A stretch of DNA of 64,000 bases from Fusarium oxysporum f. sp. lycopersici 4287 (taxonomy: Eukaryota > Ascomycota > Sordariomycetes > Hypocreales > Nectriaceae): assembly GCF_000149955.1 (NCBI RefSeq), contig NC_030990.1, forward strand, positions 2,872,627 through 2,936,626, written 5' to 3'. The notes beneath the pieces are model-generated. The model worked only from the letters and a program-made list of their open reading frames with translations, searched no databases and was not told the origin of the DNA. The translations under genes were made by a program, and so were the position numbers. Of the stretch, positions 33,306 to 46,184 are shown in pieces (the first letter of the stretch is position 1; each line of letters starts with the position of its first letter).

Positions 33306-36270
33306 TTAACAATTGTTACAGTCCTCTCCAAAGTTGCCGTTCTCAACTGTTGGGTATGCGCCAGTAGTCATCTCAGCCCAGCTCCAATCTAGTGTCATTG
33401 GCAGAGAGAACAGGTCTTGCGGAAGAAGGGGCTGCTGGAATGCCGCCACTGGAATCTGCGGAGATGAATTCATGTTTGTGTCGCCATAATTCATTGAGTC
33501 AAAGTCGCCCGACTGAGGCACCGGGAACTCTTGAGGCCAGCCAGCTGACATTGCTGAAGGAGAAGGGTCGTTCATTGGACTACCCATGGAGAACTGTCCC
33601 ATTGAGGCACCGTTCTGGGGAGGCGATAACTGGGCTTGTGATGATCTTCTCTGAGAATTAGAAGACACTGAAGTAGTTGTTGCTGATTCTGCAGTGCTCG
33701 ACTGTCGAGCCGTGGCCGTAGTAGCGTTGACAGATGATTTATTTGTATCCTGGTTCTTACGCTTGCGTCGAGAAGACTGTTCCTTTTCAGCCTTGTCGAT
33801 TACAGCCTTTGCTATACGCTCAAACTCGGCACATATACCGAGCATTCGATGCACACCGCCCTGTTCAGCCTCCTGTCCAAGCATGGAGAGGAAGGTGACC
33901 ACAATGTTCATGAGTCGGGTGTCTGACTTTGCTCGGGGATCGAGTGGGTTCTGTAAGATATTTCCAAACAGCGTCACCAGTGCAGAAACAGGAAAATAGA
34001 GAATCATCCTGAAAGTGATGTTAGTGTATCGCTAGTATGATGAGAGTTCGAAACCTACCAAACGCAGGCAAAATCGCCTTGGGGCACATATTTTAGCAAC
34101 GAGACAGAAGCTCGTGCTGCAGCCGTGCATAGTGCTGCAGAAGAAAACACCCGCGGGTTTAGTGGTCGGGCATTCAGACCTTGAATGGCATAATTGGCCA
34201 GCCGACTGGTCCAGAGTCCATGCGCAACTGACATGCGATGGATGGTTGTCAGGCAGTTATAATAGGTAAGATGCAACATGACAACGTGAAGAATCAGAGG
34301 AGTGTGCGAGGCATTGATGTCGTGCTCGGGCCGATAGTCAATCGGGATGCGATCCTTCCATTCTTCCAACTTGTGATCCAGCTCGCCAATGGTGTGGAGT
34401 AGCTCACCATCTGATTGCTTTGTAGCTTGAACAGAGTACAGCCTCTTATAGACTTCACTCTCGATAGTGGCAAACTCACACATAGCCCGGAAGAGATTCA
34501 TCTTACCCTTGCCATCTGCCAAGGGGATATTGCCAATGTTGTCCTCCGGGTCAGCATCCGGAAGCTCAACGTTCATGTCGTCATCGTCCTGGGCAGGTGG
34601 ACGACCGGCTCGGAGGCAGAGATCTTTGTCTAGCATATACGCGATCCAGAAGACTCTCTTCCGTTGCTCGATCTCTATGGGGTTCAGGTTGAATCCCGTC
34701 CCGCGCTTATGGAGCCCGATACTGTGCGCCAGGCGCATGGCTGCTGAGACCAGCAGCAAAGTGGGCTGAGGGTTTGGCGTTCCTTGTAAAAACAAAGCCA
34801 TACCAAGAAGGGCTTGGACACTCAACAAATCGGTGTTGCGCATAGTCAGCTCGGGAAACACTCCGATGGCATTCTTCAGGTGACCCCATGCCTTTTCGTC
34901 CTCATCCTGTGGCACCAGATTGCTCATGACTCGCAAACGATGGGCAATCGCGAGCGCACAGTTGAGACTGGCCCACCATCCAGAGCCTTGGTAAGGGTCT
35001 GATGAGTATTGAAGGTGTACTAGGTGCATGAATGTCGGCCGATGAAATAGAGGGAAGATGCAATTGAAGTTGTCGAAGAAGTCCTGGAGAAGTGAAAGTG
35101 CCTCAGGCTTGGGAGGTAAAGGCCGGAAGATGGGTCGTTGGAATAGGTCGCCAAAGACTTCAGGTTTCCAATTAGTCCATTTGTGGTCATCGACAGATAT
35201 ATCCGATATGGTCCGTTGAAAAGAATCATCCCCTGTTTTCGAATTCACCCACGAAACTCCCTTTGGTGAAAATATGGAGAAGCCAGATGACGACCCTGCA
35301 GCATGTCAGTAAGGGGTGTTCATACAGATATAGTCTAGTAACTCACCAATGTATCTGGTCTCTCCAAAATTATTTGTTACTAAAGAACACATCAACTCTG
35401 AAAGAGCCTCCACTTCTTCCTGATCTTCCTGTTTGATCTCTTCCACATTCGCAGCTGGTGCCGGAGCTGTTGATGGAGCTGTCGACGGAGCTGGTGTTGC
35501 TGATTTGCGTTTATCATCCTTGGGCGAGGTAAGTGAGCTTTGAGGGGTCATCTCGCCCCCATCTGCAGCAGCCGATGGGCCGGATGTCGATTGAGATGGT
35601 GAGTTAGGGTTGGATGCCGCAGGCATTGACACCTGTCTTGACTTCTCTTGTCGTTCCAGTAACCTTTTCTCTAACGCGCCAAGGTCATCATCATCTTCGT
35701 CAAGGAGGCCTGTATATAGAAGGTCAGTATGATGCGGTCGTGTCAGTAAAGAAAATTCTTCAAACCACTTACCAGAAAGTCTCAAAAGATGCTCCATACG
35801 GTTCAGCCGGTTCTCAAGTCCCTCGATGTACTTGGCACTTCAAATCTGTCAGCAACCACATGATTTCGCAATGAGGTGAAAGGTCATACCCTTTAGGAGG
35901 AGCACGCTTCTTCTCAACTTGCGTGAAGACACACTCAGTCTTATAGTTGATACAGTGAGTACAAGAAGGCATCTTGCCGTCACACTTGATCTTTTTCTTC
36001 CGGCACATATCACAGGCCTGTTGGAGTTCCGATCAGCACACAATACTCTTAAGCCGGCTGCGCCGGGATCTATCCTAGGTCCCATACCCTAGCGATTCTC
36101 CTTCTCTTGGGGTCATTTGCATCTTCAAGCAACATAGCCGAGTCATTGAACATCTGCGCAGCAATCTCTGGGGGCAACTGCGGTATGCCATCGTAACCAC
36201 CAAAAACCTGCGGCGGATGATTCATGATCGGCGGGGCCATGCCCGGGACCTGAAAGCCCATATGGTCCAT
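33306..36270 (-). CDS. Zn2Cys6 fungal transcription factor with fungal_trans domain
   Basis: This nuclear DNA-binding regulator has six exons on the minus strand: 36270-36088, 36017-35890, 35837-35773, 35709-35347, 35295-34059 and 34008-33306. The introns are 50-70 bases. The product is 892 residues. The zinc cluster at 63-90 has all six cysteines (C63, C66, C73, C80, C83, C90; spacing 2-6-6-2-6) in [21 protein letters not shown] linker and a short coiled coil follow ([20 protein letters not shown]). After a Ser/Pro-rich acidic stretch the middle homology region begins ([61 protein letters not shown]). The C-terminus is Ser/Gln-rich. Target genes and orthologue name cannot be read from the sequence. 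Confidence 0.93.
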
Positions 36271-39200
36271 CTTGTTCGAAGTGAAAGGGTTTCCTGATTA
36301 AAATAGTCGGTTGAAGTGGGAGTATCGCGTTTCGAGGTTCGCAAAGCGGCGGTCCCGTGGTTCAATTCAGTGGCAATGAGTCGTCGCCTTGCGACACGAG
36401 AGTTGGAATGCGACAAGCAACCGTTATAGTGCGATAGGCTGGGCTGTGAGAGTCTCAGTCACGGTGAGATCATCTGTGCGATACGGAGAGTGGGAGCTGG
36501 AGCTGGAGCTGGAGCTGAAGCCGGAGCTGTGGAGTGAAGAATATTTTGTTGGTTGGGGTAAATCGTAGATCGGAGCCCACGGATCACTAATAGTTATTAA
36601 GGTATGATAATTCAGACAAGGAGCAAGGAGACGGAGTCGAGAAGGAAGAAGCCGAGGTGGGCGATTTGGAGGCGCCGGTGCGCTAAAAAGCTCCCAGACC
36701 AGGTCAAGTCTGTGGTCGACTAACGTTAGCTTGGTTAAGACCCGACTCTATGACTATCACTGTCAGACTGAGGCGGAGATGGAGTGGGGTGGCGGAGTTT
36801 GGTTGGTTTTGTCTTGGTGTGAATTCCTCTGGCGGGTACTGACTGAGCAGCGAAGTGAGTGCACAGTACTGTATCAGTAAGTAGTGGTCGACTGTCAAGT
36901 CACGACGGCGATGAGGGTGAAGATAACGATTGAATTCAAATCCAAGTCTACGTCGCCAGATCGTGGTGTTGACGAAATTTTCATTCTTCCGAGTCAACCG
37001 GCAATGACAAATTCAAAGCATAAACCGGCAAGTCAAGTATCCGTTAGCATTTGCAACTGGAACTGGAACCTGCTACAGTTGCCAATTGGTACCTTGCTAA
37101 CCTCAGCTTGGACCGGTGAGACAAGAGAAGTCGCAGGGAAGGCAAGGACTCAATGCGCGGGTATTTGTTTCGAATCCGGGAACGAGGAAAGGAAGGTAGG
37201 TACCTACCTGCCACTCCTGGTGCATGAAGACCTGAGACCCTCAATCAGTGGAGGGGAGGGTGTTGAAAAATAACTGACCAAAGAGTGTGCTAAGTTTGTC
37301 ACAAATCATCCTGGGCTTGTCCAAGTATTTCTTCCACTGAGAATGAGGTCTCGAGACTTCTTACTAGTAGGCATGTACATGCCCTAACTGCCATCGAGCA
37401 TCAAGGCGAGGCCGCCGGCAGTCGTTATTACACGTTCCCTTCAATAGCTCATGGCGATGTCATTGGCTTCAGCCAATCACCCTAGAATAGGCTCTATGAG
37501 ATGCTCTACTGTAGCCGCAGATCAGCTGAATAAACAATCAATTTGGTAGTTCTCTGCTGCAAGCAATGATATGATGTACAGATTTGTAAACACAACTTCC
37601 GCCTCTGCAGCAAATGATCGTCATAGGACCCCTGGCTCTACGGCAGTCAATTTTAACTGCTGAAGGCCTCCACTGTATTTCGTCTCTGCTCTTGGCGATG
37701 GGTCGCTGAGAATAGCCCACTGTTTATAGAACAGGGTACATGACCCGGAATCCTTCTCTGGATGGATCAAGTCTCCATGTATACAGCCTTTGCTTGCATG
37801 CTATAATATCTTACTATAACGCAATTCTGAACTTGGGCATTGCTCGATCGGCACTTCGTGGGTCTTCCAGGTTGATAGAGATACCTTCTACTCGTTCCTG
37901 CGTAGCCAAGCCACTCTTCCGCAAATAGTATGGGCTTCAGCCTAGTAGAGCTTGCTAAATATTGACAGCCAAAGTAGCAACATTGGCGTTAAACTTGCTG
38001 TTCATCTCATAGTTTATATCCGTCAAGTGACCGTCAGAGCTACATAGGTAAGGTAGGTAGCTAAGTCTATGATCAATACCTCTCTGTCACACTTCAATAT
38101 TGATCGCTGCGTCAAGACTGGAAAGCCTCGTTATCTCTCGCCTCTCTTGGCCCCCGATCTTACAGAGAATCTGTATGCGACCTTGATCCCCTGATGACGT
38201 GTCTCAGACCTAAAACACACAGACAACCGTTGGAACCTAACTAAACTACTTTATCTAGCCCCCCATGCCAACTTGTGTCATCCTAGTCAATGTCAACGGC
38301 TCTCTAAACGCCTGGCAACTTAGTGGATTCAATTTCAATTGGAGAAGAGATCGTCCATCCCGAATACGTCGCTTCGTCCGAACCCAAGGGGGGCTGTGCA
38401 TCCCGAGACACTTCCTTCTTGACTCGTAACAGTATTGGAGAAAGCAGCCAATTCTTGATAGAAAGGCATGGGCATTTTAGGCTCATCCAGCGACTGTATT
38501 AATTAATAACATTGGATGTTGTTGAGTCGAAGCCGTTGCCCACGTCAAAATATAAGTCTCATTACTGAAATTGACGATGGATTTCGAGGCCATCACTTGG
38601 GTTCCTTAAGATACTTTGCCTACAAGAAGGCACTTTAATGTTTCTTCAAAATCCGTCATCCGTAAGCACTCGCCTCGCCTTTCAGGGTCTTCAACCCTTT
38701 GTTGTTTCGGATTCGCCGCGGGTAGTGTTTGATATGCAACAGCCGATGCGCACCGAAAGTCTAATGAGACTGCCAGGTGTAAGGAAGAGCTCGGAGCCTA
38801 TAAGAGAGTAACGGAAGTCTGAAGAAGCCATATGCATCTAAATTGGATCTGATGTCAATTATAATAGCTTGGATTACTGAACAGAGAATATGAGCCAAAC
38901 GTGACTAACAATACGTATTGAATACCTAGCGTGGCAGTTTATTAAATCTTATCTAATTCCATATATTCAAGAAACGGGATTTTATAGATTACATCAGTAG
39001 ATGTAATTTGAGCAAGGCATGAAGGACGGCAATTGTCTCTCAAATAAAGCCTTCCAGGCCTTTATATCTTATTCAAATCATGGCTAGCAAGCTTATTATA
39101 TAGACCAGTTCTTCCTCTCAACGCTCTCTAATCCTTTGTCTACAGCTTGCAAATCCATCCAGGGATATATCCCCTTCCCAGTAGAGGTCGTAATGTCGGA

Positions 39201-39662
39201 AACGAAGTAAAACAAGAAAAACAAGATAGTTACAAAAATGTCGTTAATGAGAGTCAAGAAGAGAATGGACCATCAAGCGTCGCATAGTATATATTTTCCA
39301 AGTGAATCAGTCCAGCTTCCTCCGTTTTGTGGGCAAAAACGTCCTCCTCTTTATACATGTGACTCCACCTCTAATACCCATATCTGCAGGTTTTGTACGT
39401 CCAAAGAGATCCGCAGTGGTACGACGACCACCATTAAACGCCGAACAAGATGCTTCGTGCGCCACTTGTATCAAGTGGCAGCGACCAAGTTTGTAATGAA
39501 AAAAGTATGTGATGACCGCGAATTCGCGGTTGCAGCTGGTTAATGTAGCAGCAGTGGAGGCTAACAATATGTGGTGAGATCGCTCATGATGCTGCAGCAG
39601 GTACGGAACGCTCAGGTATCAGGGATAATCAAAGCAATACGCAAATGCGGATAGTGATATAA
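36271..39662. other. Intergenic region upstream of the Zn2Cys6 gene
   Basis: About 3.4 kb without a supportable gene. Near the gene it has a tandem GGAGCT array (36492-36528). Farther away it has a perfect 14-bp palindrome GGTAGGTACCTACC (37195-37208) and an AGGTAAGGTAGGTAG run (38045-38060). From about 38820 to 39110 the DNA is AT-rich, with many TpA steps, as in RIP-affected sequence. The short open frames show no motif. Confidence 0.5.
36492..36528. repeat. GGAGCT hexanucleotide tandem repeat
   Basis: About four tandem GGAGCT units, then a degenerate unit (GAAGCC) and one more GGAGCT, lie about 220 bases upstream of the Zn2Cys6 start codon, probably in its promoter or leader. Confidence 0.8.
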
Positions 39663-41890
39663 TCAGATTCTCTCCTGGAACCGTGATGGTGAGCCAAACG
39701 ACCCATCACGAGATGCAATGGAGCCACCACCCGTTGAGCCTCCCAGGGCATCAGAATCCGGTCTTGGTCGTGACGGGTCAGTAAAAGGATTCGACTCTGT
39801 AACAGGCGTTCGAGCTGGGCCGGACCGAATTACAGGCACGCCACTTATTGGCCGCATTGGTGACCCAAGAGCAAGGTGAGGTGAATCTCGGTCACTCGGA
39901 TCAAATGCCATAGAGCCTCTCCAGTAGTCAGAGTTACCACTCATGACACTTTCTCGATTCGCCCGGTCAGTCGAGGGAGGTTCGGTCCGCGGATCAGAAT
40001 AACCGTCACCACCAACCTGAAGAACAGAAGGAAGCTTCTTTCCTGAAACTCGGTAGAACCCTCTCTCACTGACAGGCTCCAGTTCGGAGGTTTGTCGTTG
40101 CTTTTTGCCCATCAGTCCCGCAAACGCGGCAGTGATGGCAGCAGATGCCCCAGCACGTTCGGCCATTGATGCGCCACTTCCACCGTCAGGCCCAGATGTT
40201 GGGCCACCAATTGACCGCGTTCCAGACTGACTCCCACCGAGTATGCCACCTCCAGGATGCTTCTTCTTGTACCTGAGAGCAAACAGGACGAAGAACGCCA
40301 AAAACGCCACGCCCGCAATGCTTCCCACGACACCACCTATCACTTGCTTCTGCTGAGGCGAGAGTGTGCCAGTATCGGTGTTGTTGGAGTTCGAAGTGGT
40401 CGTCGCCGCTGGTGGTTGGTTATCAGCTGTTGCGGCACCGCTTCCTCCTTCATTATCTTCGTCTCCCCACGAGCCAGAAGACCAAGTTTCCTGAGCCGAA
40501 ATGCTCGAGTATACCGAGTCAGAGTAGCTGTACGTCGAAGTGTCGCTAGGGTTGATAGAAGAGGTGACGAAGGTCGAAGACACCACCAGGACAGTGGAAG
40601 AACTGCGGGTCCGTGAAGCTGTGTTCGTCGTTGGCGGTATCGTGGTTGTGGAAGGCTTGGACTCTGATTGCGTCACGTCGGTAGTAGCTATTAAAGTTTC
40701 ATCAGACGTCACTTCTGATGAAACATCTTGCGTCGCTTCCGAGGTCAAGTCGGATGTAGTCTCTATTAAAGTAGGGGTGTCGGTTGTTGTCGCGGTCAGG
40801 TCATCTGAAGCAAGTGATGTCAGTCACATGGCCTGGTCATAAACTCAAACTATAAATAGGAGGGGCGAATATTCGTACCGGTGGTTACGAGGGCGGTCTC
40901 CGACCCACTAACGTCCGAGGCTGTTGTGTCAACGACAGTAGTGGGAGCAGTTGGTGACGTTGTTTCGTGACTCGCAGTGTCAGGATCTGTCGACGTCACA
41001 GGTCCATTAGTCTCATTTGTTGGAGGAACCGTGTTAGTTGGTAAATCGGCAGTGGGTAGCAACGTCGTGTCATTAACAGGCTCGGGTATTGAATCGGATA
41101 CGGTCGCATCTGGGACAGGCGCAGACGGTGATGGGTCGGTCAAACCAGGTGTTTCCACGGCGGTCGCGGCGGGAGCGGAGGGAGGTGACGGAACATTGTA
41201 GCTCGCAGCCGGATCCGACGCCACGGCCGCCACGGAGATCTTGGGTTCCGGGTCAGAAATGGCGGCGACGGTGATACCCGAGGCAGAATCCACGACGACG
41301 GTAGCAGGTGGTGCGTAGTGGGTTTGGACTTCGATTGGCGATCCGACTGAATCGACGACCTGAATAACCGACACAGTCTGAACAACTTGAGTAACGAGAT
41401 CTTGTTCAGCGCGAGGTTTTAGGGCATTGGCATCGGCGATGGCGTGTACGTGCTTGGGCTGGGCAGCACGAAGATGGAGGTTGGCAGGCGACTTGCTTCG
41501 ATGCAGATGATGGTGGGAGTGATGAGAGTGGTGGCCGGTCTTGTGGAGCTGCAGATGGCTCTGTTCGGCTGGTTCGTCAACGGCTCTGTCATCAACGGTT
41601 TCGAGCTGATGTAATTGGAGATGAGCGTGGTGAATATGGTTAGGAGATATGTCCTTTTCACTTTCGCTGGAACGTAGGAGGCGAGGGTGCGAAGCAGAGC
41701 GAGATTGTTGAATAGAACCAGGGTCAGATTCACTCAGGACGGACAGATCCGAAGTAGGAAGGGAATGTGACTTTGAAGGATCCAAGTTTGAATGCAAAGG
41801 ATCGACATCCGTATCCATATTCCCATTGTTGCTTTCCTTACCCATATCCAGGGCCTGAGCGAGTGAAGGCCCGCTGGATGAGTAAGTCAT
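39663..41890 (-). CDS. Ser/Thr-rich single-span membrane protein, function unknown
   Basis: Exons 41890-40879 and 40804-39663 with a 74-base intron give 717 residues. The N-terminal 130 residues are His- and Leu-rich (HHSHHSHHHLH). Next comes a short conserved-looking block (DLVTQVVQTVSVIQVVDSVG). Then follow about 250 residues very rich in Thr, Ser, Pro and Val, likely O-glycosylated. A single hydrophobic span (VIGGVVGSIAGVAFLAFFVL) ends in RYKKK. The cytosolic tail is about 200 residues, with GFYRVSGKKLPSV and Pro/Ser-rich repeats. The architecture resembles fungal cell-wall sensor or mucin-like proteins, but no WSC or Mid2 domain is evident. No signal peptide is visible at this start, so topology or an upstream exon is unresolved. 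Confidence 0.82.
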
Positions 41891-43165
41891 TGGATTGGAT
41901 ATGGATGCGTCGCGGCCGCGGGCGTGGCCCGTTGAGAACGTGGCGATGAACCTGAAGTAAGTACACTACAGTACTTGCAATCCAGGTGAGGTGCCAATGC
42001 CAACTTTCGCTTCGCTATAATTTTAGTGGATGTGGCCCTGTAGTGCTGCGTAAAGGTGGACGTTGCAGTCCAGCCTACCCAACTAACGCAGGGGACGTGC
42101 ACCAGCCGGTTTCAGAGGCGGATACCTAAAATAACAACACGACTTTGACTTAAGTGGCTCCTTGAGCTGAAGGGGGACAAGGACAGACGAATTTGACCCC
42201 AATGCGGAACACGATTAGGTGATCGTATTCGCTAGTGTGTGCTTCGAGAAAGATGTTTCTGCTTTTTTCTTTGCATAAGTGTCAGTTTCCCTAGAGAGGC
42301 TGGTTTCCCTTGCGCCGCTTCTAGAATCGGTAAGAGTGCAAATCGTATCAGCTGCCGTCGACAAAGCACATGATCGTTGAAGCACTCGACTCGAAGGGGA
42401 GTAGCAACAGATCCAACGATGACGCGCAAGCACTAATCAACACTCACAAACAGACAACAAACAGACAAAGAATTGGACTGATGTGGGTATGATTTCGTGT
42501 AGGGACAAAGGACGGGTCCAAGTTGAATCCTAGGAGATATTTTCGCCCCTATGCAATCTTGCTCCGTCGCTGTTCGGTCCTTTGACTCCTTGATTTGAGG
42601 CTTCTTTCCAGGTCGGTACGACACAAAGTCGATATACGGCAACAAATAAATGGCTGATGCCTTGGTCGTGAGACCCGTCCGGCGACGCTGATCTGATGAA
42701 TATAAGCCCGGAAAGTAACGAGCGGCAGGGCTATCGTGATTGGTGATGCTGTATTGCGTGGTGAGTGCTGGCTGTGATGATCTGCGCTTGCTTTGTTCCA
42801 GTTTTTTCTTGTTTGCGTAGGTATGCACAAACGACAATGATCCTCCTGATTTCTTCGGTGTTGGTTATCCTTCCTTTTCAATCTCAGTTTCCAATTACTA
42901 TTATCGACAATTGTATGGCGACAAACACAAACAGGGGCGCTAGTTGAGTCGTCGTCGTCAACGTCGTAATTTTTGGTCGTCCAGATTCGTCTCAGAAGGG
43001 ATGGTACAAAAAGAGCGATGTCGTTCAAGAAAAAAGAACAAAGAGAGTGACTAGTGAAGACAACAGAGCAAAAAAAGAGAGTATTATGGTCGGTGACAAA
43101 GGCTAGCAAGAGCAAAGAGAGAAGCCCAAGCAGAGCAAAAAAAGAGAGGGACGGGAAAGAGAGAC

Positions 43166-43208
43166 AAGGTCAAGACAAGACAAGACAAGACACGACAAGA
43201 CACGACGG
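43166..43208. repeat. AAGAC pentanucleotide tandem array
   Basis: Eight or so ACAAG/ACACG units in tandem, with some C-to-A variation between units. Confidence 0.8.
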
Positions 43209-43976
43209 GAGGCGCCTATACTAAAATTGATGTGATGCGGGACAAGGAAACAGGAACAGGCGGAGAACACAAGCCAAACACGACCTTTCCTCAAGGTACT
43301 GTTGATGGTGACCTTCTCAGAGCGTTCCTCAGGGTCGTGCGTGTGTGTGGTGCATGGATCCATGGGGGTCCCTACTTGGTCTGTGGTACTGGTACCTGGA
43401 GCTATTCCTATTCTTCTCTCAGTCTTTCCCGTTTCCCTCTCTGTTCCTCGCGAATTGCGTGCCTCTCCCCTGTCAATATTCGGTGATCATGCCTAGGTCA
43501 AACTGGACGATGCGCGGTTATGAATGAGCTAACGGTCATGGACAAGAGGCCCGAGATGGAGATAATCTCGCTTCAAAGAGGCAGGCCAATCAACGTGGAG
43601 CAGCCGTACGACATAACGACATGGGTGGGATCAGTAGGGCCATCACTTTATTAGCCAATGCCCACGAAATACGACAAGAAACATGATTCGGAGGTATTTA
43701 GAGCCACAGGGGGCATGCCACGGTTGAGTCGTGCTCTGGTTGGCGTAATCCAGAATTGGTGCTCAACCAACAACATCTCACGGCCACGTTGTACAGAACT
43801 TGAACCATGGTGCGGCATAACGTTGGGCCAGATCTGATATACTCGTCAAAGTCACGCTGAACAATAGCCCCTAACAGGAAGCAAAGCAATCAGCTAACAA
43901 GAAACATTCAGCCCACAGGAGCCACAACTGCGCTTGGAAACCAGGGTCTGATGTGCAGTATGTACTGGACCCCAAC

Positions 43977-44129
43977 CCTCAGGGAGCAAGAAAAAACCAA
44001 AGACTTTTTCCAAGTGATAAAAATAACTGGTCTAAAGGCTTCCTAAGTGTATACTAAGTTTACCTAAATCTACCTAAATATTTTTTATCACTTAGGATAG
44101 AAGTCCTAAGTCTTCTTGCCCCCTTGCCA
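43977..44129 (+). mobile_element. MITE-like element, copy H (best preserved)
   Basis: The left end CCCTCAGGGAGCAAGAAAAA and right end AAGTCCTAAGTCTTCTTGCC, followed by CCCTTGCC, form the clearest terminal inverted repeats of the family. The core is ACTGGTCTAAAGGCTTCCTA, then ACTAAGTTTACCTAAATCTA and TATCACTTAGGATAGAAGTC. The element is about 150 bases and noncoding. Confidence 0.8.
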
Positions 44130-44193
44130 GAATCCAAGCTTCTATTCTCTTCGCTTTTGTGACTGCGAGCTCAAGGGAACCGATGAGTTGCTG

Positions 44194-44233
44194 ATAATAA
44201 TAATAACAACAACGACGACGACGACGACGACGA
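44194..44233. repeat. Compound trinucleotide microsatellite (AAT)(AAC)(GAC)
   Basis: Consecutive triplets change stepwise from AAT to AAC to GAC, ending in about seven GAC/ACG units. It is intergenic. Confidence 0.85.
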
Positions 44234-44899
44234 CCCCCTTTAACCCGTAGAAACAGGAGTCGTTCAACGCCGTCTCATTCAACAGTCAAACCCACTGAGA
44301 CGCATGATTGAATCCATGTTCCCGGCTGAATAGTCTTACGTACTATACTATTATCTTAAGCTATTCTCTAGATGTTGCTAAGACCAAAGTGGTGGGTTTT
44401 GGTAGGAGAAAACGGTGGCCCAGCATGGGTGGGTGTGGCCCGGACCCCGAAGTATGGTTCTCATTCAAACAACGGAAGAAGCAACGCAATCGGGGAAATT
44501 AAACCGGGGTCGCTGAGCACGCATGTGTCACGGCGGACCTGACGAATCGGGGCTAACAGCTGATATTCGATTCAAAGCTTGGCATTTATTGATGGACTGC
44601 CATGGCCTCATAACCGATGTATTTTGTGATCTTATTATAAGCCGGAGGTTGCGAAAAGGGGGTCTGAATAGGAGATTAATTATCATCTTCAACACCTGCC
44701 AGCAAGGTAACTTAGTATTTGTATCCGTAGGAGGCTAAGTGATCATCAAATATTCCGAGCTGCAAGTTAATCAACCAATCTGATGTGAAGGATGAAAAAA
44801 GATCGACATCCAGTTTTAGGCCCTAGGCATAGAAATGTTTATTATCCTTCGATGTAATATCGAGCCTCAGTAAAGTTCTGCATTTGTTAAAAAGAAAAA

Positions 44900-45428
44900 N
44901 NNNNNNNNNNNNNNNNNNNNNNNNNNNNNNNNNNNNNNNNNNNNNNNNNNNNNNNNNNNNNNNNNNNNNNNNNNNNNNNNNNNNNNNNNNNNNNNNNNNN
45001 NNNNNNNNNNNNNNNNNNNNNNNNNNNNNNNNNNNNNNNNNNNNNNNNNNNNNNNNNNNNNNNNNNNNNNNNNNNNNNNNNNNNNNNNNNNNNNNNNNNN
45101 NNNNNNNNNNNNNNNNNNNNNNNNNNNNNNNNNNNNNNNNNNNNNNNNNNNNNNNNNNNNNNNNNNNNNNNNNNNNNNNNNNNNNNNNNNNNNNNNNNNN
45201 NNNNNNNNNNNNNNNNNNNNNNNNNNNNNNNNNNNNNNNNNNNNNNNNNNNNNNNNNNNNNNNNNNNNNNNNNNNNNNNNNNNNNNNNNNNNNNNNNNNN
45301 NNNNNNNNNNNNNNNNNNNNNNNNNNNNNNNNNNNNNNNNNNNNNNNNNNNNNNNNNNNNNNNNNNNNNNNNNNNNNNNNNNNNNNNNNNNNNNNNNNNN
45401 NNNNNNNNNNNNNNNNNNNNNNNNNNNN
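44900..45428. other. Assembly gap (529 N)
   Basis: A run of N of unknown true length in intergenic DNA. Confidence 0.97.
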
Positions 45429-46054
45429 AACACAGATATTGCCGCAGGCCTAGGTTAACTTTTGGTTGATGATCGTCTCAGACTACGACAAAATCGCGAT
45501 ACTTACTGCTATAACTCAAGCACAAGCTTCTCGTCACGGACTTTCGAAGCCATTTGGTAACCAAATCTCGTGTTAGCCGGTGGTTGGTTGTCGCAGATGC
45601 AGATGACGACCATGCGCTCTCGGTCCCACATTCCGCATTTTCCTCTATGAGATGTCTTTAGGCTAGGATCGAGGAACGTGGTGAATGATCTGGGCCCAGC
45701 TTATGGAGGAGTCCATTTGTATGCTTGGAACTGAATCCACTATCGGCGGGAACGGTGTCTTTTAAACTATGCCAATGGCTTTGTTGACCTGAACCACACT
45801 AATTATCTGGCATACACAAAGCTGAGAAAACGGTCGTAATAAAAGTATAAGGTTAAGCTTACTTTGAAGTGGCTCGCCCTTTAGGGACCAATTAGTAGCA
45901 ACGAGCCCAACTGGATTCGTGATCCCCGACCTCTAAGGAAGGGTGTATTGGTATAGCATATAGATATTGGACATGGTCAAATGTGTATACCCTCCTGTCA
46001 TTCGTGACAGGCAGCTTAGATTGTACAGAATTTAAATACTGCGTGTTTTGAAGG

Positions 46055-46184
46055 GCTAGGGAAGGCAAGAAAACTTAGGACCGCTATTCCATGGAGGAAA
46101 AAGATTGAAGTAAGTTTAGGTAGGCCTTTGGATTAGTTGATATTGATACCTTGAGTCGAGTTCGTAGCTTCCTTGTTCCCTACC
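46055..46184 (-). mobile_element. MITE-like element, copy I (inverted orientation)
   Basis: The left end is AGGGAAGGCAAGAAAACTTA followed by GGACC, and the right end GCTTCCTTGTTCCCTAC is its imperfect inverted partner. The interior GGTAGGCCTTTGGATTAGTT is the reverse complement of the family core AACTGGTCTAAAGGC, so this copy is inverted relative to copy H. Confidence 0.7.

Noticed and set aside
37165..37190. TTTCGAATCCGGG resembling a tRNA B-box
   Set aside because: No A-box at the right distance and no cloverleaf arms can be drawn.
43166..43208. Regular repeat units considered as CRISPR-like array
   Set aside because: Units are 5 bases and contiguous, with no spacers; it is a simple tandem repeat in a eukaryotic genome.
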